From the NCBI GenBank assembly GCA_900314795.1, contig OMWP01000013.1, forward strand, positions 34,501-98,500: DNA of 64,000 bases. Reading direction: 5' to 3'. A model generated the notes under the pieces. That model was given only the letters and a program-made list of their open reading frames with translations. It did not search any database and had not been told where the DNA came from. This document shows, in pieces, positions 50,201-56,945 of this stretch. Numbering within the stretch: the first letter of the stretch is position 1; every line of letters begins with the position of its first letter. The stretch comes from an uncultured Eubacteriales bacterium. Lineage in GTDB: Bacteria; Bacillota; Clostridia; Oscillospirales; Acutalibacteraceae. The translations under genes were made by a program, and so were the position numbers.

Positions 50201-52551
50201 AAACCTTCATGGATGAAGCGCCGTCTTCTAATGGAAAGTATTACGTGGATCTTTCTCGTATAAAACCGCGTTTTGATAATGAGCATACATGGTATTGCTG
50301 TGAGCAATGTTCCGAGCTCGCCCCTTATCTCTTGCGTGGAAAGTGTCCTAGTTGCCAGAGCGAAAAGATTCATGCTATGACAGAGAATGAGCTCGAAGCG
50401 TTAAGCTTTTGGCGTAAACCTGTGGAAGAAGCTTTACAAGGTGATACAATACGTGTTATCGATACCGAGGAGCATACAGCTCAGCTATCACTCAAAGATC
50501 AGAGAGATGAACTGTGGTCAAAAACGGAGCAATATGAATTGCGGTTTCAAGATTTTCTGAAAAAAGGAGAAGTTCCTGTAGATATATTAAGCAGCACAAC
50601 GACTATGGAAGTCGGTATTGATATCGGCTCTTTGGTCGCTGTAGGGTTGCGCAATATTCCTCCTATGCGAGAAAACTATCAGCAGAGAGCAGGTCGTGCT
50701 GGCAGAAGAGGCTCCAGCCTTTCAACTATAGTAACATTCTGTGAGGATGGTCCGCATGATTCTTTGTACTTTTCCAATCCTGTTCCTATGTTTAGAGGAG
50801 ATCCCAGACGCCCTTGGATTGATATAGGGAGCGAAAAGATAGTTCAGCGTCATCTTGGAATGGTCGCACTTCAATCATACTTGAGAGAAAAGACAAGTAG
50901 TCTTGATGAGATTACAGCGATAGATTTTCTTGATAATCATCTTCAATCCTTTGTTAGTTTTTTATCTGCGTTTTCAATTGAGGAAAACGACATATTAGTG
51001 CCTACAATTTCTCGCAGAGCGCTATCCAGTTACAAAACTGCTCTAAGTGATTCATTGGAAGATTTGTATCAAAAGCGCGTGGCTCATCCTGAATTATATG
51101 AAACGGATGATGGAAGTGAATCCGGCAAGAAATCTTTCCTGGATGCTTTGTATGAAGAAGGTATTATTCCAACATACTCTTTCCCCAAAAATGTCGTTAG
51201 TACATATATTTCTAACAACAACGGAAAAGTGAAATATCAAGTTGAGCGTGGATTGGATGTAGCTATCAGTGAATATGCACCCGGTAGAGCTATCGTCGTT
51301 GATAAAACGACATATCAAATCGGAGGATTGTATTATCCGGGCAGTGAAAGGAAGGAGCGTACAGCGGCTAATCCTGCGAGAGCGTTTATTCGTGATGCAA
51401 GCTATTGTAAAAGTATTCAAACTTGTAGCATGTGTGGTTGGTTTGGCTTGGAAGAGGATAATTATTTGAGTTGTCCTTTTTGCGGTAATGAAGAATTAAC
51501 GAACATTTTACCAATGCTGCGTCCTTGGGGATTCGCACCAAGAAATGCAACTTCTATCGAAACTGCACAGTTAAACGAGGAATATACAGCTACTCAGCAG
51601 CCTGTTTATTCAACCTTACCCGAATCTGATGATGTACATGCGATTGATGGATTTTCAAATGTACGAATAGCAGTACGTCCAAACCAGCGAATAATAATGC
51701 TGAATCAGGGCGTAGGCAAAAAAGGATTCACGATTTGCTGTGATTGCGGAGCTGCGATGCCCGGTGATAATTCTGATGTTCTCAATGATGTAATGCGTCC
51801 TTATCGGTCAAAGTTCCTTAGAACTCGTTGCAGACACAATGATACTATGAATGTAAGTCTTGGATATGATTTTATCACGGATATGTTGGTATTGGAGATT
51901 GCGTTAGATAAGCATAAAATTGATACTAATCCGGAAAAGAATTCATGGTTACACCGTGCCGGCCAATCTCTCGCTGAAGTATTACGATTAGCCGCTTGTC
52001 AGGAGTTGGATATTGAGTTTACTGAACTTGTTACAGGTTATCGCGTACGGCAAGGTTTCGAAAATGATTTTATAGATCTTTATTTATATGATAGCTTGTC
52101 CAGTGGCGCAGGTTATGCAGTGAGCATAGAGGCTTCTATACAGAGTTTATTGCAAAAAACTCGTGAGTTGCTCTCTGGTTGTAAATGTGATACAGCGTGT
52201 TATCAATGTCTAAAGCATTATAGAAATCAGTATTATCATGGATTCCTTGATCGGTGGGCTGCCTTACAATTATTAAATTGGGCAGAAAAGAATGCTAGGG
52301 TCCCCGCCTTGTCTGCAGATAAGCAAAAACTCCTACTACATCCCTTAGGGCAGATTCTTAAACTATCAGGAGTAAAGCTGATTGATGAAGGAGATAAGGT
52401 TTTTGTTGAAGGCACGCATGCACGAAAGGTTATCGGCGTTTATCCAGCTATGTGGAGAAGACCGGTTGCTGATGATACGATATTCATAAGTGATACGCAG
52501 CTCAAATACGCAAAACCCTTTGCCTTGAAAACAATTGTAGAGAGCCTGTAA
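47290..52551 (+). CDS. DruE-like DEAH helicase with DUF1998 C-terminus (helicase operon gene 5)
   Basis: 1753-aa superfamily 2 helicase. Q-motif region near 95, Walker A GTGSGKT at 114-120, DEAH at 325-328, motif III TAS at 362-364, DSRQRAAKLARD (motif IV), STTTMEVGIDIG (motif V) and QRAGRAGRRG at 1132-1141. Cysteine pairs make several zinc sites inside the motor (C538/C543/C566/C569, C686/C689, C1003-C1007 with a later CPSC). The C-terminal DUF1998 ends with the Cys set C1631, C1633, C1637, C1640 and HYRNQ...LDRWAALQLL. Size and architecture match DruE of Druantia better than DrmA, DpdJ or the shorter MrfA. It would translocate on DNA for anti-phage defence. A hairpin follows the stop. Confidence 0.9.
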   Translation: MTNGANGVHLQLREALENYIKSQYFGKSPVLLSATQDKLNQEGVLYQKPYVESSPAYKSKQGGIQSSSVLPDWMKEYFKALSAAKLGIHPAPFCHQITALESAYQGKDLFVSTGTGSGKTECFMWPLMAKLADEAKNNPESWGMRGVRTIIMYPMNALVSDQISRLRRLIGDPNHRFIRAFRDACGYHSRRPQFGMYTGRTPYAGKEPRKNDDQALADKYNRMVNPDSEEDKEFLKKLIKEGKLPAKEDFDVFLDKLIQSKHIPNDEDAELVTRFEMQQFCPDILITNYSMLEYMLLRPREKKIWSDTKEWLDKNPENKILFIIDEAHMYRGSAGGEVALLIRRLFHRLGINRDRVQFILTTASMPDKTEEDRQAVLRFANELTASDDMRQFCYLTGEKEQIGSGSEYEISFTKFRTARPEAFEGDDPDRLHALNEFWTGIKESAAPFSTSVEAYQWLYYHLVDYKPFCKLFELCRGTAISLQELAERIFPDCTLDEALHAVSVLLAIAPLAKNDENIVLFPARLHMLFRGIKGVYACTNPECSHSHTEGGLTLGEIYFDDGNLSCKECGSAIYELYNDRRCGSIFFRGFVLKDDFESRKRTYLWHQPGMINEGDVNEIHLYIPPEDYRIPEKQGKNKILPCYLDVNSGFIDFSDDSLDGNKGIRKLYYSAFTAKARPDLYTFATCPHCRHELAKMQLTSFSTRGNQSFFNLIKAQFQAQPAVPDKIGKLDKLPNEGRKVLLFSDSRQRAAKLARDMSDASDMTASRQLAALAIHRMEQEVAEQSMNYLYDYFAMVAVENHVQIFHDSETDKQRTRLIEHGTQARINYARAKRRNLPYSPRFTMDNAPSQMKEQLLRFYCGGYNTLIDSAISWIEPTDTAKWDAIDSLEEAGISVTENEFIDLFNAWVLSVCDTSVVLGHTFPDTIREKVRPNYVGYGIEKDYKFPTVIREIMGWSKDDPVAAQWSRILRETFMDEAPSSNGKYYVDLSRIKPRFDNEHTWYCCEQCSELAPYLLRGKCPSCQSEKIHAMTENELEALSFWRKPVEEALQGDTIRVIDTEEHTAQLSLKDQRDELWSKTEQYELRFQDFLKKGEVPVDILSSTTTMEVGIDIGSLVAVGLRNIPPMRENYQQRAGRAGRRGSSLSTIVTFCEDGPHDSLYFSNPVPMFRGDPRRPWIDIGSEKIVQRHLGMVALQSYLREKTSSLDEITAIDFLDNHLQSFVSFLSAFSIEENDILVPTISRRALSSYKTALSDSLEDLYQKRVAHPELYETDDGSESGKKSFLDALYEEGIIPTYSFPKNVVSTYISNNNGKVKYQVERGLDVAISEYAPGRAIVVDKTTYQIGGLYYPGSERKERTAANPARAFIRDASYCKSIQTCSMCGWFGLEEDNYLSCPFCGNEELTNILPMLRPWGFAPRNATSIETAQLNEEYTATQQPVYSTLPESDDVHAIDGFSNVRIAVRPNQRIIMLNQGVGKKGFTICCDCGAAMPGDNSDVLNDVMRPYRSKFLRTRCRHNDTMNVSLGYDFITDMLVLEIALDKHKIDTNPEKNSWLHRAGQSLAEVLRLAACQELDIEFTELVTGYRVRQGFENDFIDLYLYDSLSSGAGYAVSIEASIQSLLQKTRELLSGCKCDTACYQCLKHYRNQYYHGFLDRWAALQLLNWAEKNARVPALSADKQKLLLHPLGQILKLSGVKLIDEGDKVFVEGTHARKVIGVYPAMWRRPVADDTIFISDTQLKYAKPFALKTIVESL

Positions 52552-52555
52552 TCAA

Positions 52556-52593
52556 AAAAGCCGCAATTCATCAGGTCGATGAATTGCGGCTAC
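52556..52593. terminator. Terminator between the helicase operon and tnpV
   Basis: Arms AGCCGCAATTCATC / GATGAATTGCGGCT; a T run follows on the minus strand and a T-rich stretch on the plus strand. Confidence 0.8.
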
Positions 52594-52629
52594 GCATATT
52601 CTTGTTTTATGTTTGAATAGGAGATCGAT

Positions 52630-52986
52630 TTACTGATAGATGATTTCAGTATAGACTAACTCCTGCGCTTGGTTGCGAATGTTGTTCATTTTCGTCACCC
52701 AAAGCATTTGGTCCTCAGATTTAAGCTGCTCGGTTACACCTTCCTGCTCGGCAAGTTGTTTTACAAGCCTGTCATACATTCCTTGTGCTTCTTCATTGAT
52801 GTCAGTAAGATGGTCGATTAGCTTACACCGAGTCAGTAGATTATAGTATAGAATCTTATGGCGTTCCTTAAGGTACCGTCTGCGGCGTTGTCCCCATATG
52901 CCAATCTCTCTTTGCTCTTGTTCCAGTAACTTTAAATTGGGCAGATTATAGTCACCCTGCCGGGTGTAAGTGATTTTTATGCTCAC
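52630..52986 (-). CDS. tnpV: TnpV transposon-encoded protein
   Basis: 118-aa protein matching TnpV: starts IKITYTRQGDYNLPNL, continues GIWGQRRRRYLKERHKILYYNLL and ends in EDQMLWVTKMNNIRNQAQELVYTEIIYQ. TnpV accompanies transposons and conjugative elements in Firmicutes; its action is not known. It starts at a GTG with GGAGG seven bases upstream, and that ribosome binding site lies inside the end of the 57-aa gene before it. It marks the right-hand part of the element whose cargo is the helicase operon. Confidence 0.9.
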   Translation of the reverse strand: MSIKITYTRQGDYNLPNLKLLEQEQREIGIWGQRRRRYLKERHKILYYNLLTRCKLIDHLTDINEEAQGMYDRLVKQLAEQEGVTEQLKSEDQMLWVTKMNNIRNQAQELVYTEIIYQ

Positions 52987-52988
52987 GC

Positions 52989-53162
52989 TTAAACCTCCTT
53001 AATACGCACTCTCTTGATTTTTGCCTTGGTCAATTCAATGATGATCTCGTCGACAGCATCGGTGTAGTGTCCGGTTCTGATTAGCTCATTTTTCATGCCA
53101 ATTAGGCTGTCCAGTATAATCCGACGTTCATCGGCGGTGATATAAAGATGATACTTCTTCAT
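52989..53162 (-). CDS. 57-aa protein paired with TnpV
   Basis: Short gene: ATG at 53162 with GGAGG upstream, stop two bases before the tnpV start. The product reads MKKYHLYITADERRII then LDSLIGMKNELIRTGHYTD, ending in a basic tail, and has a strand-helix-helix pattern. Small proteins of this kind sit directly upstream of tnpV in related elements, so the two form one transcript. A promoter (TTCGAC, 18 bases, TATAAT; 53192-53221 on the minus strand) precedes it. Confidence 0.8.
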   Translation of the reverse strand: MKKYHLYITADERRIILDSLIGMKNELIRTGHYTDAVDEIIIELTKAKIKRVRIKEV

Positions 53163-53191
53163 TCAGTTGCCTCCTTTGATTTAGTAATCTC

Positions 53192-53221
53192 ATTATATAT
53201 GGGCCCAAATTAAAAGTCGAA
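53192..53221 (-). promoter_or_regulatory. Promoter of the 57-aa/tnpV pair
   Basis: Minus strand TTCGAC (53216-53221), 18-base spacer containing GGGCCC, TATAAT (53192-53197). Confidence 0.55.
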
Positions 53222-53247
53222 TGTGTGAATTACGGAACAACAAATAA

Positions 53248-53282
53248 AAAAGGTCACCAAATACTAAATACTTGATGACCTT
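53248..53282 (-). terminator. Terminator of the DUF4238 gene
   Basis: Arms AAGGTCACCAAATAC / GTATTTGATGACCTT-like (one mismatch), with TTTTTT on the minus strand. It lies ~95 bases after the gene; that stretch holds nothing else. Confidence 0.75.
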
Positions 53283-53377
53283 GCAATAGTGCAAAATAGT
53301 TTTCCTTCCCTTAGATTAGGGCGATAGCTATATTGAACAGACAAAGCAAATCTGTTTGGATTTTGTATTCTATCAGA

Positions 53378-54385
53378 TCAATTGTTAGGGTGAATAACAA
53401 ATTCTGTCGCATGACTCTGAATAATCCTATTATACTTTTCAACTGCCTGATTTGAAATATGCGTAACTTGATACACATTGGAATCATCGGTGCATTTCCC
53501 TTGCGATAAAAGTATGCGAGGTGTGATTGGCATAATACCTTGAAATGCTCTGTCAGGTCTTGTGAATACAAATGACGGGCTATCACAAGTATCAAAATAG
53601 GTGGGACCATCAGCAACAAAGAAGTGAAATCCTGTTTTTTTCAAGCAAGTTTCGGCGTACTCGTATATAATCCCGTTATCCTCTAAGAATAACCTATAAT
53701 ACTTTAATAAAAGGTCATGTCTAAATTCGTCGGCTATAGTTTCTAAAAAAGGTAATTCTCGTTCATCTTCTGGAATAATTACTTGGTCGAGAAAACCTTG
53801 TGTTATTCTTTTATATGCTTCTTCAAACTGTTTGTTTGACTGAAAACCTCTCCAGTCCAAAGCAACAAAAAATTTCATTAGATAATCTTTACTAAACGAA
53901 GGGATTTCGGGCTTAGTTGTGTTTAATATGATGTTTTCAATCTCACTTACCGTTTCACCCCATTTGTTTTCATATTTGACAGACCAATTCGCTTCGATGT
54001 CCTTGATTTTGACTTTTTGAATTTCATCTTTGAGTGTTTTTTTCCTCGCTAGTGTGCCGTTTTTTCTTGTTATTATCCAATTGTCAAAATCGTAAAAGGA
54101 TTCATTCATTTTCCTAGTATCGGTGACAATTTGCCCATCAATTATAACATTGTAATCTGTAAGAACAGAAAAAATGATATCGGTGTCAGATTGAGTACAA
54201 ATTGGCATTCCGGCTTTTATTGAATGGTAGTCTGTAAAGCCTGCGATGTTATCCTTATTTCTTGGTTCAAGGACTCCCGGATTATTTAGGAATTCAACTT
54301 TTAGTGTTCCAGATTGATTTGCCCATGCCGACATGTAAGTCCTTGGAATTAAATGATGATACTTTGCCTGTGTAGTAGTAGCCAC
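53378..54385 (-). CDS. DUF4238-family protein
   Basis: 335-aa protein that starts with the DUF4238 signature: QAKYHHLIPRTYMSAWA (HHxIPxxYLxxW-like) and continues with a strand-rich first third and a helical middle (FSKDYLMKFFVALDWRGFQSNKQ). It ends with a block typical of the family, FDTCDSPSFVFTRP then IMPITPRILLSQGK. DUF4238 proteins are abundant cargo in mobile elements, and some have been proposed to be phage-defence proteins; the activity is not known. A GTG start at 54385 has AGGAG eight bases upstream. Confidence 0.85.
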   Translation of the reverse strand: MATTTQAKYHHLIPRTYMSAWANQSGTLKVEFLNNPGVLEPRNKDNIAGFTDYHSIKAGMPICTQSDTDIIFSVLTDYNVIIDGQIVTDTRKMNESFYDFDNWIITRKNGTLARKKTLKDEIQKVKIKDIEANWSVKYENKWGETVSEIENIILNTTKPEIPSFSKDYLMKFFVALDWRGFQSNKQFEEAYKRITQGFLDQVIIPEDERELPFLETIADEFRHDLLLKYYRLFLEDNGIIYEYAETCLKKTGFHFFVADGPTYFDTCDSPSFVFTRPDRAFQGIMPITPRILLSQGKCTDDSNVYQVTHISNQAVEKYNRIIQSHATEFVIHPNN

Positions 54386-54462
54386 AATCCCATCTCCTAA
54401 AAGTATATGATAATATAATAGACATCTTGTTTCTTTTTATTCAATGTAAGCTGCTGTATAAC

Positions 54463-54503
54463 AAAAAACAGCCACCTCAGAAAATAAAATGAGATGGCAG
54501 TTT
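54463..54503 (-). terminator. Terminator of the second serine recombinase
   Basis: Arms CTGCCATCTCA / TGAGGTGGC on the minus strand with a TTTTTTG tail. Confidence 0.75.
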
Positions 54504-54515
54504 TCTGCTTTTGTA

Positions 54516-56078
54516 TTAGATCGATACCCTTACTGCGAAGCCTCCGCAGAAGAAGTAGGTGTTCGTCCAATACTCATTTGGTGGTCCATCTTTTTTTGAA
54601 CTCAAACCCTTGGAGGGTTTACTGTGTTCATCTAATTCTGAAAGGAGTTTGTCCGTTATAGTTACGGGCTCGTCACCTGAATTAAATGTTATTGTAACTT
54701 TATCATCGTATAAATAGATTTTATTGACAAATACATTCACCAGCAATTTGCGGTACTTAATATCATTGATGTTGCCTTTCTTCAAACTCGTCAAGAAGAA
54801 TAGTATATCTGATTCGGAAATCGAAGCAAATAACCGCTCCTCTGCTTCAATCTGTTTTTTGATTTCCTCGTGTTCAGCTTCTAAGACAGGTATCTTAGTA
54901 CCCAACGCCTTGCGTACACTTTCAATATCACTTTCCATGATTGCGTTTATGGCGTTTTCGTGCTTTCTTTCGTTATCCTTTAGTGCTTTTCGTAAAGCCT
55001 TTAGATTTATAGTGTCCTTTTCTCTCTCGGCAGTAGCAACTAATTCTTTAGTTATCCGTTGTATGTTTTTGGTCGTCAACAACTTACGGCACCGTTCTAT
55101 AACCAAATCTTCAATATACTCTTTATGAACCGCTTTTTTATTGCAGATTTTTGGAACTTCTTTAGTCTTGTTACAGACATAGTATCTATAGGTTTTCTTT
55201 AAGTGTCCCGTAGCGGAAAAGCCTGTCATCATGCCCTTGCAGTGTCCGCAAAAAAGTTTAGTTGTAAGTATGTATTCGACCTTAGCCTTTGCTCTCGCAG
55301 GGGCTTGCTTGTTTGTAGCCATTCTTTTTGCAACTTTATCAAACAGTTCATCTGATATAATCTGCGGTATTGCGTCAGGAATTTCCAATCCATCAAATGT
55401 ATAGTACCCTAAATACTTTTTGTTTTTCAATAGGGTATGCAGGGAATTCTTGTTGAAAGGTCGCCCGAAAGAGGTTTTCGCTCCTTGTGCATTTAGCTTT
55501 TTAGCTATATCGGCAACGGTTACACCGTCGGCGTACCATTCAAATATCATTTTTACAATCGGGGCAGTATCGGGATTTATTTCGTATCTTTTATCTACAA
55601 TTTTAAATCCCAGTGGCACGCTACCGCCGTTATATAAGCACTTATCAGCATTATATTTCATGCCTCGTTTAACTTTCTCCGCCAACTCTTCGCTATACTT
55701 TTGTGCGTCTGCCATTTGCACAACTCGATAAAAACGTCCCCAAGGAGAATCATCAAGGGGCTGTGTTACCGAAATGACTTTTTTATTGTTTTTAATTTCT
55801 ATTTTGTATAAGTTTTCAAGGGCAAGTCTTGTATCTCTGCTGAATCTATCCATAGCATAGATCAATACTACATCAAATATATTTTTTGAGCAGTCTGAGA
55901 GTAGTTTCTTTAATCCCGGTCTATCATCTGTTCGCCCTGTCTTTGCTTTATCAGAATAGACCTTAACAACTTGATAATCATTATTGCGTGCGTAGTTTTC
56001 GCACACTTCAACCTGTTGCTCTATGCTTGCCTCTCTTTGTGCTGATGAACTATATCTTGCATAAATAACAGCTTTCAT
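54516..56078 (-). CDS. Large serine recombinase (second)
   Basis: 520-aa large serine recombinase of the same group as that at 31344, but of normal length. Resolvase start MKAVIYARYSSSAQ with catalytic Ser10; DRFSRDTRLALENL; recombinase domain (about 155-255); zinc ribbon (CGHCKGMM and CNKTKEVPKICN); and a coiled coil (about 340-440). The C-terminus ends naturally in PPNEYWTNTYFFCGGFAVRVSI. It is AT-rich and lies to the right of the first element's cargo, so a second integrative element probably starts here. GGGAG precedes the ATG. Confidence 0.93.
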   Translation of the reverse strand: MKAVIYARYSSSAQREASIEQQVEVCENYARNNDYQVVKVYSDKAKTGRTDDRPGLKKLLSDCSKNIFDVVLIYAMDRFSRDTRLALENLYKIEIKNNKKVISVTQPLDDSPWGRFYRVVQMADAQKYSEELAEKVKRGMKYNADKCLYNGGSVPLGFKIVDKRYEINPDTAPIVKMIFEWYADGVTVADIAKKLNAQGAKTSFGRPFNKNSLHTLLKNKKYLGYYTFDGLEIPDAIPQIISDELFDKVAKRMATNKQAPARAKAKVEYILTTKLFCGHCKGMMTGFSATGHLKKTYRYYVCNKTKEVPKICNKKAVHKEYIEDLVIERCRKLLTTKNIQRITKELVATAEREKDTINLKALRKALKDNERKHENAINAIMESDIESVRKALGTKIPVLEAEHEEIKKQIEAEERLFASISESDILFFLTSLKKGNINDIKYRKLLVNVFVNKIYLYDDKVTITFNSGDEPVTITDKLLSELDEHSKPSKGLSSKKDGPPNEYWTNTYFFCGGFAVRVSI

Positions 56079-56135
56079 ATGATTTTGCTCCCTTAATCTG
56101 CTTTGCTTAAAGTATATAGAAAAGTGAATCTAAAA

Positions 56136-56723
56136 TCAACCCTCAACCATTTTCAAATACTTATAAATCGTTGGGTACGAAAGATCGCAGAGCCGTGAGA
56201 ACTCCTTTTTGTTGATTTCTCCGTTTTTGTATTTCGGGTAATGTCTGTAGAAAATGTTCGGGATGTCGTCGGCTGTTGTTTTCGGTCGTCCGATTGACTT
56301 CCCCTTTGCTCGAGCATTATTCATTCCGCTCTTGACCCTTTGACTAATCATATTCCGTTCAAGCTCGCTGAACACGCCCATCATTTTTAACATTCCTTCG
56401 GTCATCGGGTCAAGCTCTTTGGTACAATCAACAACAAATGTACCTAATACCAGTCTTATATGCTTCTCTTTAGCGAATTCTATGATCTCACATAGTTGTT
56501 TGGTGCTACGGGTCATTCTACTTGGTTCCGTTGCAATAATCGTATCGCCTAAATTAACAGCCTTTAGCAATTTGTTTAATTCGGGACGATCAGATTTCAT
56601 ACCGCTTTCATATTCATAATAGATCGTTTCGTCTTCAGCTCCTTTATGTTTTAGCTCTCTAACTTGCCTGTGAACGTCTTGTAACTGATCATTTGTAGAA
56701 CATCTTGCATATCCGTAAATCAT
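56136..56723 (-). CDS. Small serine recombinase (resolvase/invertase)
   Basis: 195-aa resolvase-family recombinase. Catalytic Ser9 in MIYGYARCSTNDQ, the helix region with EPSRMTRSTKQLCEII, FSELERNMISQRVKSGMNNARAKGKSIGRP (helix E and hinge) and a C-terminal helix-turn-helix (NKKEFSRLCDLSYPTIYKYL). Such proteins resolve cointegrates or invert DNA. AAAGGA before the ATG at 56723 favours this start over one six codons upstream. It is upstream of the large recombinase on the same strand, 58 bases apart. Confidence 0.93.
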   Translation of the reverse strand: MIYGYARCSTNDQLQDVHRQVRELKHKGAEDETIYYEYESGMKSDRPELNKLLKAVNLGDTIIATEPSRMTRSTKQLCEIIEFAKEKHIRLVLGTFVVDCTKELDPMTEGMLKMMGVFSELERNMISQRVKSGMNNARAKGKSIGRPKTTADDIPNIFYRHYPKYKNGEINKKEFSRLCDLSYPTIYKYLKMVEG

Positions 56724-56883
56724 AATTATAATTCCTTTCAAGAAATATGATAATGATATTATAGTATATAAACGAAAAGAAATAAAGTGTTTCTTTTATA
56801 TTATTTACGGATTTTTAAAAGTTTTTTATTAGATTCTTGACCTCAAAAACTATAAAGGAAATGAGATGTTTGTTTTTATATAG

Positions 56884-56920
56884 AAAAAACCACGCAAGAG
56901 ATCGGTCGCTCCTGCGTGGC
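56884..56920 (-). terminator. Terminator of the BspA-like gene
   Basis: Arms CCACGCAAGAG / CTCCTGCGTGG with TTTTTT on the minus strand, 25 bases after the stop codon. Confidence 0.88.
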
Positions 56921-56945
56921 AAGACGTATTTGATTGTGTTTTAAG

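Noticed and set aside
41675..52551. DISARM or Dpd (7-deazaguanine) system
   Set aside because: No methyltransferase, PLD (DrmC), SNF2 (DrmD) or TGT-like (DpdA) gene is present, and helicase and DUF1998 are in one chain as in DruE.
53311..53619. 102-aa minus-strand frame with a hydrophobic start
   Set aside because: It overlaps the end of the DUF4238 gene in another frame and has no ribosome binding site.
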